From the NCBI GenBank assembly GCA_021531385.1, contig JAFBIR010000006.1, forward strand, positions 62,001 to 126,000: a DNA stretch of 64,000 bases, given 5' to 3'. This stretch comes from Parabacteroides distasonis (GTDB taxonomy: Bacteria > Bacteroidota > Bacteroidia > Bacteroidales > Tannerellaceae). Made by a program: the position numbers and the translations under genes. Shown here piece after piece: positions 20,401-27,139 of this stretch (position 1 is its first letter; every line of letters begins with the position of its first letter). The notes beneath the pieces are model-generated. The model was not told the origin of the DNA. It was given only the letters and a program-made list of their open reading frames with translations, and searched no databases.

Positions 20401-21010
20401 ATTGTTGTTTTAGAACAGATTCTTCCCATTTTCTCAATGAAGACAGTTGTTCCGGAGTGTGTAACCAATGTTCGCTGTCCTTTAATGTCACAACATTGCA
20501 CATGAACTGATTGATAAATGTCTCGTTCACTTTGTCGCTGACAACCAAATCTTTTTCAGCACGAAAAATATATGTCTTGTTGGGCCAATTTGCTATTTGA
20601 TGTAATACAACCCACTCATAATACCGTTCATCTTTCTCTTCCATACCCTCAACAAACCTTTTCATGTCCAAAATTGGGGAAACGAACAATGCTTGTTCAA
20701 CCTTTTCATTCTCAAAAGCCAACAAGGAATACCAGCATCCAATTGAGTTGGCACGGAGACTTATTGATGAATAGTGTTCTTTGAGAAAATCCTTTACTTC
20801 TAAGAGCTTAGGAAGAACATTCCAAGGCACATCCATAACAGATAAGTCAATCCCAATCACTTGATAGCCTAAAGGAACAGCAATATTTGCAAAGCGAATC
20901 GCTTCTTCCTTGTTGCCTGCTTGTCCATGTACAAATAGAAACGCATTCTCTTTCTTTTCTCCAATGATGATTGCATTGGTATGTTGTATTTTACATTTGT
21001 CTATGTTCAT
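20372..21010 (-). CDS. Alpha/beta hydrolase
   Basis: A 212-residue cytoplasmic alpha/beta-hydrolase. The oxyanion strand is LFVHGQAGNKEEA, and the nucleophile elbow is Ser89 in RANSIGCW, a variant of GxSxG with Ala at the first position. The likely acid is an Asp in IFRAEKDLVV and the base His is in SEHWLHTPEQL. This resembles small serine esterases or dienelactone hydrolase-like proteins; no specific substrate can be given. The gene follows the lactamase-esterase fusion after 3 bases and overlaps the next gene, so it belongs to the same transcript. It is the third alpha/beta-hydrolase domain encoded in this operon. Confidence 0.8.
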   Translation of the reverse strand: MNIDKCKIQHTNAIIIGEKKENAFLFVHGQAGNKEEAIRFANIAVPLGYQVIGIDLSVMDVPWNVLPKLLEVKDFLKEHYSSISLRANSIGCWYSLLAFENEKVEQALFVSPILDMKRFVEGMEEKDERYYEWVVLHQIANWPNKTYIFRAEKDLVVSDKVNETFINQFMCNVVTLKDSEHWLHTPEQLSSLRKWEESVLKQQYDDTQIHLP

Positions 21011-21013
21011 ATA

Positions 21014-22756
21014 TTATTTGTTATTGATAAATCCAATGGCATCTTTGACTGCTCTGTCAAATGCCATATTCTGCCCGGGAACTGTGATGAAAAGATGTAC
21101 GGCTCCTTTATATTCTATCCGTTGTATCTTTCTGCACATCCTTTCTGCAAGATTCAATCCTTGATCGCGCAGAATGTCCCTTTCTGCAGCTATGAGCAAG
21201 GTTCTCGGAAGCATATTCAACTCTTCATCACTACACAGGCCTACGCTGATGGCGGAACAGCGATTGTCAGCATTGATGGTGTACGCCCGATTGAAAGCTT
21301 CCATGATTTCGGCATCCAAACCAAATCCTTTGCCATATTGCTGCCATGATTCCGAACCATCGTCAAAAGCCTTTGTCACAGGGTAGAACAGAAGCAAGGA
21401 TTCTATTTTGCCGCGGCATGTTTCTGACAAAGCCGTGGCTAAAGCAAGGTTGCCTCCCGAACTGTCACCGCCAATGGTGATGTGGCTGGCATCAATATGC
21501 AGCTCTACATCATGGTTGATGATGTAATTGACGGCAGAAATACAATCGTCCAGACCTTCAGGATAAGGATGCTCTGGAGCCAAACGATAGTCAAGAGCTA
21601 TGACTCTCATTTTGCCCGATGCAGCCAGGGCATCACAGAACCTTCCACAACTATTGATGCTCCCAAAAGTCCAGCCTCCTCCATGCAGATACAATATTAC
21701 AGGAAGGCGTTGGTCTTGACTTCCCTTGGGCTCATAAAGACACATGTTTGGGGTGATCATCTTTGTTTCCACATGGTCAGAATACTTGGGTGGAGCATTC
21801 CGGGAATTGCGGACAGCCGTCAACTCTTTATTATCTCCATCTATAGCTCTGAGTATAGCCAATGTCTGTTTGTGTTGTAGGTCTGGCGGCATGTTGCGAA
21901 GGAAATCATCCGCCTGGATGCGCATCAAACATTGTTCTGCAATCTCTGCCACCTCTTTCTCCTCTTTTGACTTTTGCAAGAAGATGGCAATTGATAAGTG
22001 AGAACCGTCGGGCAAAAGAACGATTCCAACATCGTTTCTATCTTGTCTTCCGTCAGAAGAAGGAAAGCCAGAACCTGTCTTGTGAATCAGTTTGCCGTCT
22101 TTGGGCAAGACTGCTGCTATGCGTTGCTTATCAGTATTACAACCTGCCATTGTATCCCAGATAAAGGAGATATTCTTGTTGTCATTCCTATGAAGATAGA
22201 ACCACTCCAATAGCCTTGCCATTTCTTTCGGAGTGGCTGAATTTTCTGTGGCTCTATGAGGATCTTTTTTCATCTCCTTCTCCGTCAGTTGCACATGGAT
22301 GTCTTTGAGTCCAAGCGTATGGATATATTTCTCTACTGCATCCGGCTGTCCGCATGATGCAAACAAAAGGTCGCACGCATTATTGTCGCTCTGTTTCAAT
22401 GACCATTCTATTAACTCTGCAAATGTGAAATAACGCATACCTTCAAATATTGAAAGCATAGGCGACCATGTCTCAGCGTCCAGACTATCCTTGTGTACAA
22501 GAACAGAGTCGCTCAGTGTCAGTCCTTTCTTGTGCAAGTAGTCTGCTACGTATAAAGCCTGTGGAAATTTCATGACGCTATGCATGGCAAAAGCACTATC
22601 CTCCTGATGACCGCAATATAAATCCCCATTCATAATGCTTGCTCCATATGAAAAATATGAGGATTGACCTTTCGCCTCTGTAGTCTGGATATAAGCTAAG
22701 AAAAAGGTGAGAAGCAGAAAGTGTTGCCAGATGAATGAAATGATCTTATCTTTCAT
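21014..22756 (-). CDS. Secreted class A beta-lactamase-like domain fused to HSL-type esterase domain
   Basis: A 580-residue two-domain protein from the ATG at 22756; a TTG ten codons upstream is possible but would spoil the signal peptide (hydrophobic to about TTEA). Residues 35-285 are a serine hydrolase of class A, subclass A2 type: Ser60-Val-Met-Lys63, Ser123-Asp-Asn125, a Glu159 in QLTEKEMKKD where PER/CepA-like enzymes have the general base, and Lys226-Thr-Gly228. Residues 330-580 are a hormone-sensitive-lipase-family alpha/beta hydrolase: LHGGGW (358-362), GGDSSGGN with Ser432, Asp527 in AERDILRDQG and His554. Both active sites look complete. I know of no standard family with this fusion. 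Its first 16 codons match a remnant at 15.9 kb. Confidence 0.85.
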   Translation of the reverse strand: MKDKIISFIWQHFLLLTFFLAYIQTTEAKGQSSYFSYGASIMNGDLYCGHQEDSAFAMHSVMKFPQALYVADYLHKKGLTLSDSVLVHKDSLDAETWSPMLSIFEGMRYFTFAELIEWSLKQSDNNACDLLFASCGQPDAVEKYIHTLGLKDIHVQLTEKEMKKDPHRATENSATPKEMARLLEWFYLHRNDNKNISFIWDTMAGCNTDKQRIAAVLPKDGKLIHKTGSGFPSSDGRQDRNDVGIVLLPDGSHLSIAIFLQKSKEEKEVAEIAEQCLMRIQADDFLRNMPPDLQHKQTLAILRAIDGDNKELTAVRNSRNAPPKYSDHVETKMITPNMCLYEPKGSQDQRLPVILYLHGGGWTFGSINSCGRFCDALAASGKMRVIALDYRLAPEHPYPEGLDDCISAVNYIINHDVELHIDASHITIGGDSSGGNLALATALSETCRGKIESLLLFYPVTKAFDDGSESWQQYGKGFGLDAEIMEAFNRAYTINADNRCSAISVGLCSDEELNMLPRTLLIAAERDILRDQGLNLAERMCRKIQRIEYKGAVHLFITVPGQNMAFDRAVKDAIGFINNK

Positions 22757-22760
22757 TTTT
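22708..22760. repeat. 53-bp direct repeat, copy 2 (5' end of lactamase-esterase gene)
   Basis: Matches 15908-15960 with one mismatch (22742). Supplies the start codon and the first half of the signal peptide of the lactamase-esterase protein. Confidence 0.9.
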
Positions 22761-22772
22761 GTACTGTCATAT

Positions 22773-22901
22773 TTATTCAAAAGCAATTATGGCGCATGTT
22801 CCGCGCTCGCATTTCAGTTCGATGTAATATTTGTTTCCATCCACATAAACAAGGGGAGTGAGTCTTTCGCCCTGACGTGCTGCCACTTTAGTTTCCTTTA
22901 C
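22773..22901 (-). other. In-frame 42-codon open segment directly after the FKBP stop codon
   Basis: Immediately after the TAA of the FKBP gene the same frame stays open for VKETKVAARQGERLTPLVYV, then DGNKYYIELKCERGTCAIIAFE, and a second TAA. The composition is protein-like. It could be translated from the GTG at 22886 as a 37-residue protein, be a former C-terminal extension cut off by a nonsense change, or be the remnant of another gene. No family recognised; the FKBP domain itself is complete without it. Confidence 0.3.
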
Positions 22902-23306
22902 TTACGCAATGCCAAGCAGTTCTATCTCAAAGATGAGTGTTGAGCCTCCGGGAATGCCTGGCTGTGAGAACTTGCCATAACCCATGTCGGCAGGGATATA
23001 TACCTCCCATTTGTCGCCCACACACATTTGCTGCATAGCGATAATCCAACCTTCAATGAGGTCGCAGAGACGGATTGCCAATGGGGCTCCGCCACGGCTG
23101 CTGTCAAACTGCTTACCGTCAATGGTACGACCTGTGTAATGTGCAGTAACTATGCTTCGGGGCGTAGGATGCTTCCCGTCAGCCTTGCCCTCTGCCAATA
23201 CCTTATAATATATTCCCTTGGGGAGCGATTTCACTCCCTCTTCCTGTGCTTTAGCTGTAAGCCAATTTTTATTAGTTTGTGCGTATTCTCTTTTATTCAT
23301 GCTCAT
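22902..23306 (-). CDS. FKBP-type peptidyl-prolyl cis-trans isomerase
   Basis: A 134-residue single-domain FKBP. The core has VTAHYTGRTIDGKQFDSSRGG, the IEGWIIAMQQMCVGDKWEVYIPADMGYG block and the final GGSTLIFEIELLGIA, all conserved in the family, so prolyl isomerase/chaperone activity is expected. There is no signal peptide, so it is probably cytoplasmic, although related Bacteroidetes FKBPs are often exported. The ATG at 23306 overlaps the stop of the upstream DUF1294 gene (ATGA), favouring it over the ATG at 23300. Confidence 0.9.
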   Translation of the reverse strand: MSMNKREYAQTNKNWLTAKAQEEGVKSLPKGIYYKVLAEGKADGKHPTPRSIVTAHYTGRTIDGKQFDSSRGGAPLAIRLCDLIEGWIIAMQQMCVGDKWEVYIPADMGYGKFSQPGIPGGSTLIFEIELLGIA

Positions 23307-23578
23307 ACTCTATTATTTGTATGCAGATAAACCCCAAAGGCAATCTGTAGGATGATTATTAGGGGTATGCCATACTTAAATTTTTTATGCATCGTCTTGT
23401 GATGCCAAAGTTGCATACCAGCCCATGCTCCGATACTGCCACCTATGGCAGCCATCGTCAGCAGTGTAGCCTCTGATATGCGCCATTGTCCTTTTTTCGC
23501 CTTGTACTTGTCGATGCCGTACAAAAGGATTGTGACAATGTTGATAGCAAATAGATAACCAAGAATTGTGTTCGTCAT
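23303..23578 (-). CDS. DUF1294 small membrane protein
   Basis: A 91-residue protein with three hydrophobic segments (about 5-20, 38-55, 70-88) and the DUF1294 hallmark YGIDKYKAKKGQWRISEATLL followed by GGSIGAWAGMQLWHHKT. The family is widespread in bacteria but its function is unknown. It starts one base after the stop of the 60-residue membrane protein gene and overlaps the FKBP start, so it is firmly inside the operon. Confidence 0.85.
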   Translation of the reverse strand: MTNTILGYLFAINIVTILLYGIDKYKAKKGQWRISEATLLTMAAIGGSIGAWAGMQLWHHKTMHKKFKYGIPLIIILQIAFGVYLHTNNRV

Positions 23579-23579
23579 C

Positions 23580-23762
23580 TCAATGCCCTTTCCGCTTCCA
23601 TGGTTTATACACTGATATAATGGTCACAAAGGTCAGCAGCACAATCTGTAGCAGACCGGCATAAGCGTTTGCCGACACGTTATGCCAATACTGTGCTGCA
23701 TCACCGTTGCCCTCCATGATAGCCTTTCCTATCAGCACATTCTCCTTTACCAATGGTTCCAT
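23580..23762 (-). CDS. Small single-span membrane protein, function unknown
   Basis: A 60-residue protein: a polar N-terminal half (MEPLVKENVLIGKAIMEGNG...), one membrane segment around 34-50 (GLLQIVLLTFVTIISVY) and a basic tail KPWKRKGH, which predicts N-out/C-in orientation. Tight spacing (6 bases to the esterase gene before it, one base to DUF1294 after it) supports it being a real gene. No family recognised. Confidence 0.6.
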   Translation of the reverse strand: MEPLVKENVLIGKAIMEGNGDAAQYWHNVSANAYAGLLQIVLLTFVTIISVYKPWKRKGH

Positions 23763-23768
23763 ATAAAA

Positions 23769-24536
23769 TCATCCTTCACTTCTACAAGGTGTCGCAGCAG
23801 ATTCATGGAGACGAACCCAAAAGGCTTCCTCCCCATACAGGGCCTGATATACTACCATACGTTCCTGGGTCTCGCTGTCGTATGCGGAATGGATATACTT
23901 GTACATTCCTCCCTTGAAATGACGGAAAAATCTTTCTTCTTTAACAGAATACTCCATGAGCATCTTCTGAGCCAACGGGGCATACCAAGTTTTGACCTCC
24001 TGCTCTGTGGGCGTGTGTCCGCCAGGAAAGTGATAGCTGTTGTTGTAGTGCTGCAAGAACAACGGCTCAAAATGAGCCAGAGTATCTTGTTCACCAAAGA
24101 GTCCCCAAACCCGATCCTTGTAATAAGGATTACAACAGTCAAACTGTGTAGCTTCGAGTTGCTCAAACTCATGGATGAGTGATTCGTCGATGACAATTTT
24201 CTGGTTGCCATCCGTGCGTGGAGCCTTGTACTCATGTTCGCCAATGCGTTCTCTCAGGAAGTCCGTCATCTTGAAATGAGGATTGCCGAGCAAGGCAGGA
24301 ATACCTGCGACTGGGGAGAGCATCTGTGCAAGGAAAGCCCCGCAACTGTTGCCTATGAGCAGGCCTGGCTTCTCCTTGTCGATAAGCATGCGTATGTATT
24401 TCAATGCTTCCTTGGGATGAAGAGGCAGGTCGGGTGTCAGCACAATGGCTTGCCCATCAAAGGCTTCCTTCAGTGCCTTAGCCATCGGACAGCTGCCAGT
24501 AGCAAAGAAACCATGTAGGAACAGTATCTTATTCAT
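23769..24536 (-). CDS. YqiA/YcfP-type alpha/beta-fold esterase
   Basis: A 255-residue alpha/beta hydrolase. The N-terminus NKILFLHGFFATGSCPMAKAL and the nucleophile elbow Ser64 in LLIGNSCGAFLAQML match the UPF0227/YqiA esterase family, whose members hydrolyse short acyl esters in vitro. The probable acid is in VWGLFGEQDTLAHF and the base His in FPGGHTPTEQEV. The C-terminal 60 residues are an extension beyond typical YqiA length (about 190). It lies 9 bases after the resolvase-like miniprotein gene. Confidence 0.75.
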   Translation of the reverse strand: MNKILFLHGFFATGSCPMAKALKEAFDGQAIVLTPDLPLHPKEALKYIRMLIDKEKPGLLIGNSCGAFLAQMLSPVAGIPALLGNPHFKMTDFLRERIGEHEYKAPRTDGNQKIVIDESLIHEFEQLEATQFDCCNPYYKDRVWGLFGEQDTLAHFEPLFLQHYNNSYHFPGGHTPTEQEVKTWYAPLAQKMLMEYSVKEERFFRHFKGGMYKYIHSAYDSETQERMVVYQALYGEEAFWVRLHESAATPCRSEG

Positions 24537-24545
24537 GCTATTTAT

Positions 24546-24725
24546 TCATTGTCTTGTGATTTCCAATACGTCGGACGGCCTTGTTTCTGGAAACAGCTTG
24601 TTTCCTGAATCAATCTGGTCATGGATGCTGACAATACGGATGCATCCGTAGTTGTTCATCCATTGTCGGTCTTCCTCCTGTCTGTCATACTGGGGAATAG
24701 CCATAATATAGCCAATTTTTACCAT
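24546..24725 (-). CDS. Resolvase-like miniprotein lacking the catalytic serine
   Basis: A 59-residue frame from ATG at 24725. It reads MVKIGYIMAIPQYDRQEEDR, then WMNNYGCIRIVSIHDQIDSG and TRPSDVLE, which lines up with the first 60 residues of serine recombinases (IGYARVS..Q..DRQ....YGC..I......SG.....RP.L). The catalytic Arg-Val-Ser is replaced by Met-Ala-Ile and no helix-turn-helix follows, so it cannot recombine DNA. It is the first gene of the accessory operon, 9 bases before the esterase start and about 100 bases after a plausible promoter. It may be a decayed recombinase or a small regulatory protein. The similarity is my reading and is moderate. Confidence 0.5.
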   Translation of the reverse strand: MVKIGYIMAIPQYDRQEEDRQWMNNYGCIRIVSIHDQIDSGNKLFPETRPSDVLEITRQ

Positions 24726-24829
24726 TGTGAAGGATATTTGTCTGATATCATAACAGTTAGACGAGTAAAACTCATGGTTATCCGTTTGCAGATTGAGAGT
24801 GGGTGCTACTCGACTTTCTATTTTGCGTA

Positions 24830-24859
24830 CAAAGTTGCTAATTATATTCAGATTTCAAA
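24830..24859 (-). promoter_or_regulatory. Candidate promoter of the accessory operon
   Basis: On the minus strand TTTG (24856-24859) is followed after 18 bases by CAACTTTG (24830-24837), close to the TTTG-N19/21-TAnnTTTG consensus with one mismatch in the -7 box and a slightly short spacer. It lies about 105 bases before the first ATG (24725). Confidence 0.4.
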
Positions 24860-24969
24860 TCATACTGAGGCAATATAATTAACAATTCTTGATTATTTAA
24901 CCCTGTTTAATGCTTTTAGTATTGAGTAAACTAACATACTTTTACTAAATTGAGTTGGAAAGCGAATTT

Positions 24970-25093
24970 CATTGCTGATTGTTGCTCAAAACGTTGCCCA
25001 TCGTTTCAGAAAACATTGCCCATAGTTTTCTCAAACATTGCCCATGGTTTTCTCAGGCGTTGCCCATCATTTTTCAAAACAACGAGCAATGAA
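24970..25093. repeat. 22-bp tandem repeat element, copy A
   Basis: Five direct 22-bp units start at 24970, 24992, 25014, 25036 and 25058 (consensus CRTTGCCCATNRTTTTCWSAAA; the first is degenerate), followed by a partial inverted unit at 25080-25093. On the minus strand it follows the L28-L33-DUF4295 terminator. The same architecture occurs at 56092-56213. Confidence 0.9.
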
Positions 25094-25101
25094 AAGGGTA
25101 T

Positions 25102-25135
25102 AAAAAAACTTCCCTCCGATTGCTCAGAAGGAAGT
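25102..25135 (-). terminator. Terminator of the L28-L33-DUF4295 operon
   Basis: On the minus strand a 12-bp stem (25108-25119 with 25124-25135, two G-U pairs) closed by a GCAA tetraloop is followed by seven T (25108-25102). It lies 25 bases after the DUF4295 stop. Confidence 0.9.
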
Positions 25136-25160
25136 CCTTTCTTGAATATAATGATTCAAT

Positions 25161-25313
25161 TTATTTTGCGAAGTAGTCTTTTACAGCCTCGTTAGGGATC
25201 ATCTCCTCCTGGAAGATGTATGCGCCTGTTTTCGGAGACTTAACCATCTTGATCACCTTTGAATAAGTACGACCATCACCTTTCTTAAATGTTGCGACTG
25301 CTTTTTTTGCCAT
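25161..25313 (-). CDS. DUF4295 small basic protein
   Basis: A 50-residue protein (MAKKAVATFKKGDGRTYSKV...EEMIPNEAVKDYFAK) recognised as DUF4295, a family restricted to Bacteroidetes and always next to rpmG/rpmB. Its basic nature, size and linkage suggest a ribosome-associated protein; this has to be treated as inference. It starts 15 bases after the L33 stop and is followed by a strong terminator. Confidence 0.88.
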   Translation of the reverse strand: MAKKAVATFKKGDGRTYSKVIKMVKSPKTGAYIFQEEMIPNEAVKDYFAK

Positions 25314-25328
25314 TGTTTAAATCTCCTA

Positions 25329-25517
25329 TTACTTAATTTCTTTGTGTAACGTCATCTTCTTCAAAATCGGGTTGTATTTCATCAACTCCAAACGCTGGGT
25401 AGTATTCTTTCTATTCTTTGTGGTGATATAGCGAGACATACCCGGCATACCGCTTGCCTTATGCTCTGTGCACTCAAGGATTACCTGTACTCTATTACCT
25501 TTTGCTTTCTTTGCCAT
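25329..25517 (-). CDS. rpmG: 50S ribosomal protein L33
   Basis: A 62-residue L33: [16 protein letters not shown] and [22 protein letters not shown], ending [11 protein letters not shown]. The zinc-binding Cys pairs of the C+ form are absent apart from a single Cys, so this is a C-minus type protein that does not need zinc. Located 19 bases after rpmB, as in other Bacteroidetes. Confidence 0.96.
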   Translation of the reverse strand: MAKKAKGNRVQVILECTEHKASGMPGMSRYITTKNRKNTTQRLELMKYNPILKKMTLHKEIK

Positions 25518-25536
25518 TTTCTAAATCCTCCACAAA

Positions 25537-25776
25537 TTATGCATTCAAATAACCCTTCTCAGCGGCCATCTTGATGGCAGCATCCAAGCCTAACTTATTA
25601 ATTGTACGCAAGCCAGCAGCAGAAATATTGAGGCTTACCCAGCAATCCTGCTCTACCCAGTAGAACTTCTTTGTAAACAGGTTGACATTGAACTTACGTT
25701 TCGTTCTTCTCTTTGAGTGAGAAACGTTGTTTCCAACCATTGCTCTTTTTCCAGTAATTTGACAAATCTTAGACAT
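25537..25776 (-). CDS. rpmB: 50S ribosomal protein L28
   Basis: A 79-residue L28 with the family start [29 protein letters not shown] and NLFTKKFYW, then [18 protein letters not shown]. It has a single N-terminal Cys, so no zinc finger. First gene of the rpmB-rpmG-DUF4295 operon, with a -7 promoter box about 130 bases upstream. Confidence 0.97.
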
Positions 25777-25906
25777 CTCTTCTAATCTTTTTTTACTTTA
25801 AAATTATTACGAAATTTAAGTCAACTCCTGCTATGTGTCTTCCCTTTCTGAACCAGCATCACGAACAAAAACGAAGATTCTAATAGAGTCTCATCTTTAC
25901 AGCGTG

Positions 25907-25914
25907 CAAAGGTA
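25907..25914 (-). promoter_or_regulatory. -7 box of the rpmB operon promoter
   Basis: TACCTTTG on the minus strand, a perfect TAnnTTTG. The -33 region (CTTG, 17 bases further) is imperfect. It implies a 5' leader of about 120 bases before rpmB, which could hold autoregulatory structure. Confidence 0.65.
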
Positions 25915-25999
25915 GTAATTATTTTTATACACAAGTGTTTTTGCCGCTTTTTTTCGATCTTTCTTCACCGTCACACCCTTTTTTCCCGACGAAATATGC

Positions 26000-27139
26000 C
26001 TACAAAGCACCTTTCGTACTGGGCAACTCATAGCGATAGATGTCTCTTCGGATCGCCATCTTGATCGAGCGCGCCAACGCCTTGAAGATACCTTCGATCT
26101 TATGGTGCTCATTCATCCCCTCTGCATGGATATTCAGGTTCATCCGGGCAGCATCGCTCAGACTCTTAAAAAAATGCAAAAACATCTCCGTAGGCATATC
26201 GCCTACCTTCTCCCGTTTAAACTCCGCTTCCCATACCAACCAGGGGCGCCCACCAAAATCCAACGCTACCCGACAGAGACAATCATCCATCGGCAGACAA
26301 TAGCCATAGCGTTCGATACCACGCTTATCGCCCAACGCCTTACCTAAAGCTTCACCCAGAGCCAACGCCGTATCTTCGATGGTATGGTGCTCATCCACCT
26401 CCAAGTCACCCTTCACTGCAATCCGCAGGTCTGTGCCCGAATGCTTACCGATCTGCTCCAGCATGTGATCGAAGAAACCCAAGCCAGTGTGAATATCGGT
26501 CTTACCCGTACCATCCAGGTTCCAATCCACTAAGATGTCTGTCTCCTTGGTCGTTCGGCGCACCACCGCCCGTCGCTCTCCGGCAAACAGGAACTCACTG
26601 ATACGATCCCAATCATCGGAAATAAACACGGGTTGCAAGGGAACAGCATAGGCAGCCAACGCTTGCTCCGCTTCCTCGTTTTGCGGATGCAGCCAAATAC
26701 CCTTCGCCCCTAAGTTGTATGCCAACTCCATGTCGGTCAGTCGATCGCCAATCACATAGCTGTTAGCCAAGTCGTACTCACCTGTCAAATAACACCCTAA
26801 CATGCCTAATCGGGGCTTCCGGTTAGGCGATTGCTCCTCGGGCAAGGAGGGATCGATCAAGATGTCATCAAAGGTAATCCCCTCTCCCGCCAAGGTCTTC
26901 AACATCAAATTATGCGCCGGCCAAAAGGTCTCCTCCGGAAATGAGGCCGTACCCAACCCATCTTGGTTGGAGACCATCACAAACTCAAAATCGAGCTGCT
27001 TGCGGATGAAGTAAAGCGCACGCATCACTTTAGGGACAAACGCTAACTTCTCCAAGCTGTCTAACTGGTAATCTACGGGAGGCTCCTCTACCAAGGTGCC
27101 ATCCCGATCAATGAAAAGGGCTCGCTTCCCCGCCTTCAT
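26000..27139 (-). CDS. hisB: Bifunctional histidinol-phosphatase / imidazoleglycerol-phosphate dehydratase
   Basis: A 379-residue fusion performing steps 6 and 8 of histidine synthesis. Residues 1-165 are the HAD-type histidinol phosphatase: nucleophile Asp11 in FIDRDGTL (Asp13 as acid), with VSNQDG and [13 protein letters not shown] as later HAD motifs; the CxH zinc-loop of HisB-N is represented by [13 protein letters not shown]. Residues 185-379 are IGP dehydratase, with the metal-binding His motifs [29 protein letters not shown] and [16 protein letters not shown]. The ATG overlaps the hisC stop by 4 bases. It is the last gene of hisGDCB. Confidence 0.96.
   Translation of the reverse strand: MKAGKRALFIDRDGTLVEEPPVDYQLDSLEKLAFVPKVMRALYFIRKQLDFEFVMVSNQDGLGTASFPEETFWPAHNLMLKTLAGEGITFDDILIDPSLPEEQSPNRKPRLGMLGCYLTGEYDLANSYVIGDRLTDMELAYNLGAKGIWLHPQNEEAEQALAAYAVPLQPVFISDDWDRISEFLFAGERRAVVRRTTKETDILVDWNLDGTGKTDIHTGLGFFDHMLEQIGKHSGTDLRIAVKGDLEVDEHHTIEDTALALGEALGKALGDKRGIERYGYCLPMDDCLCRVALDFGGRPWLVWEAEFKREKVGDMPTEMFLHFFKSLSDAARMNLNIHAEGMNEHHKIEGIFKALARSIKMAIRRDIYRYELPSTKGAL

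Noticed and set aside
20372-24536. Antibiotic-resistance island interpretation
   Set aside because: The lactamase domain, MBL-fold protein and VAT-like fragment invite it, but the MBL protein is not of the class B lactamase type, the VAT piece is broken, and the lactamase domain is fused to an esterase; resistance cannot be claimed from sequence.
24970-25093. Possible CRISPR array
   Set aside because: Units are contiguous at 22 bp without unique spacers and there are no cas genes; it is a simple tandem element.
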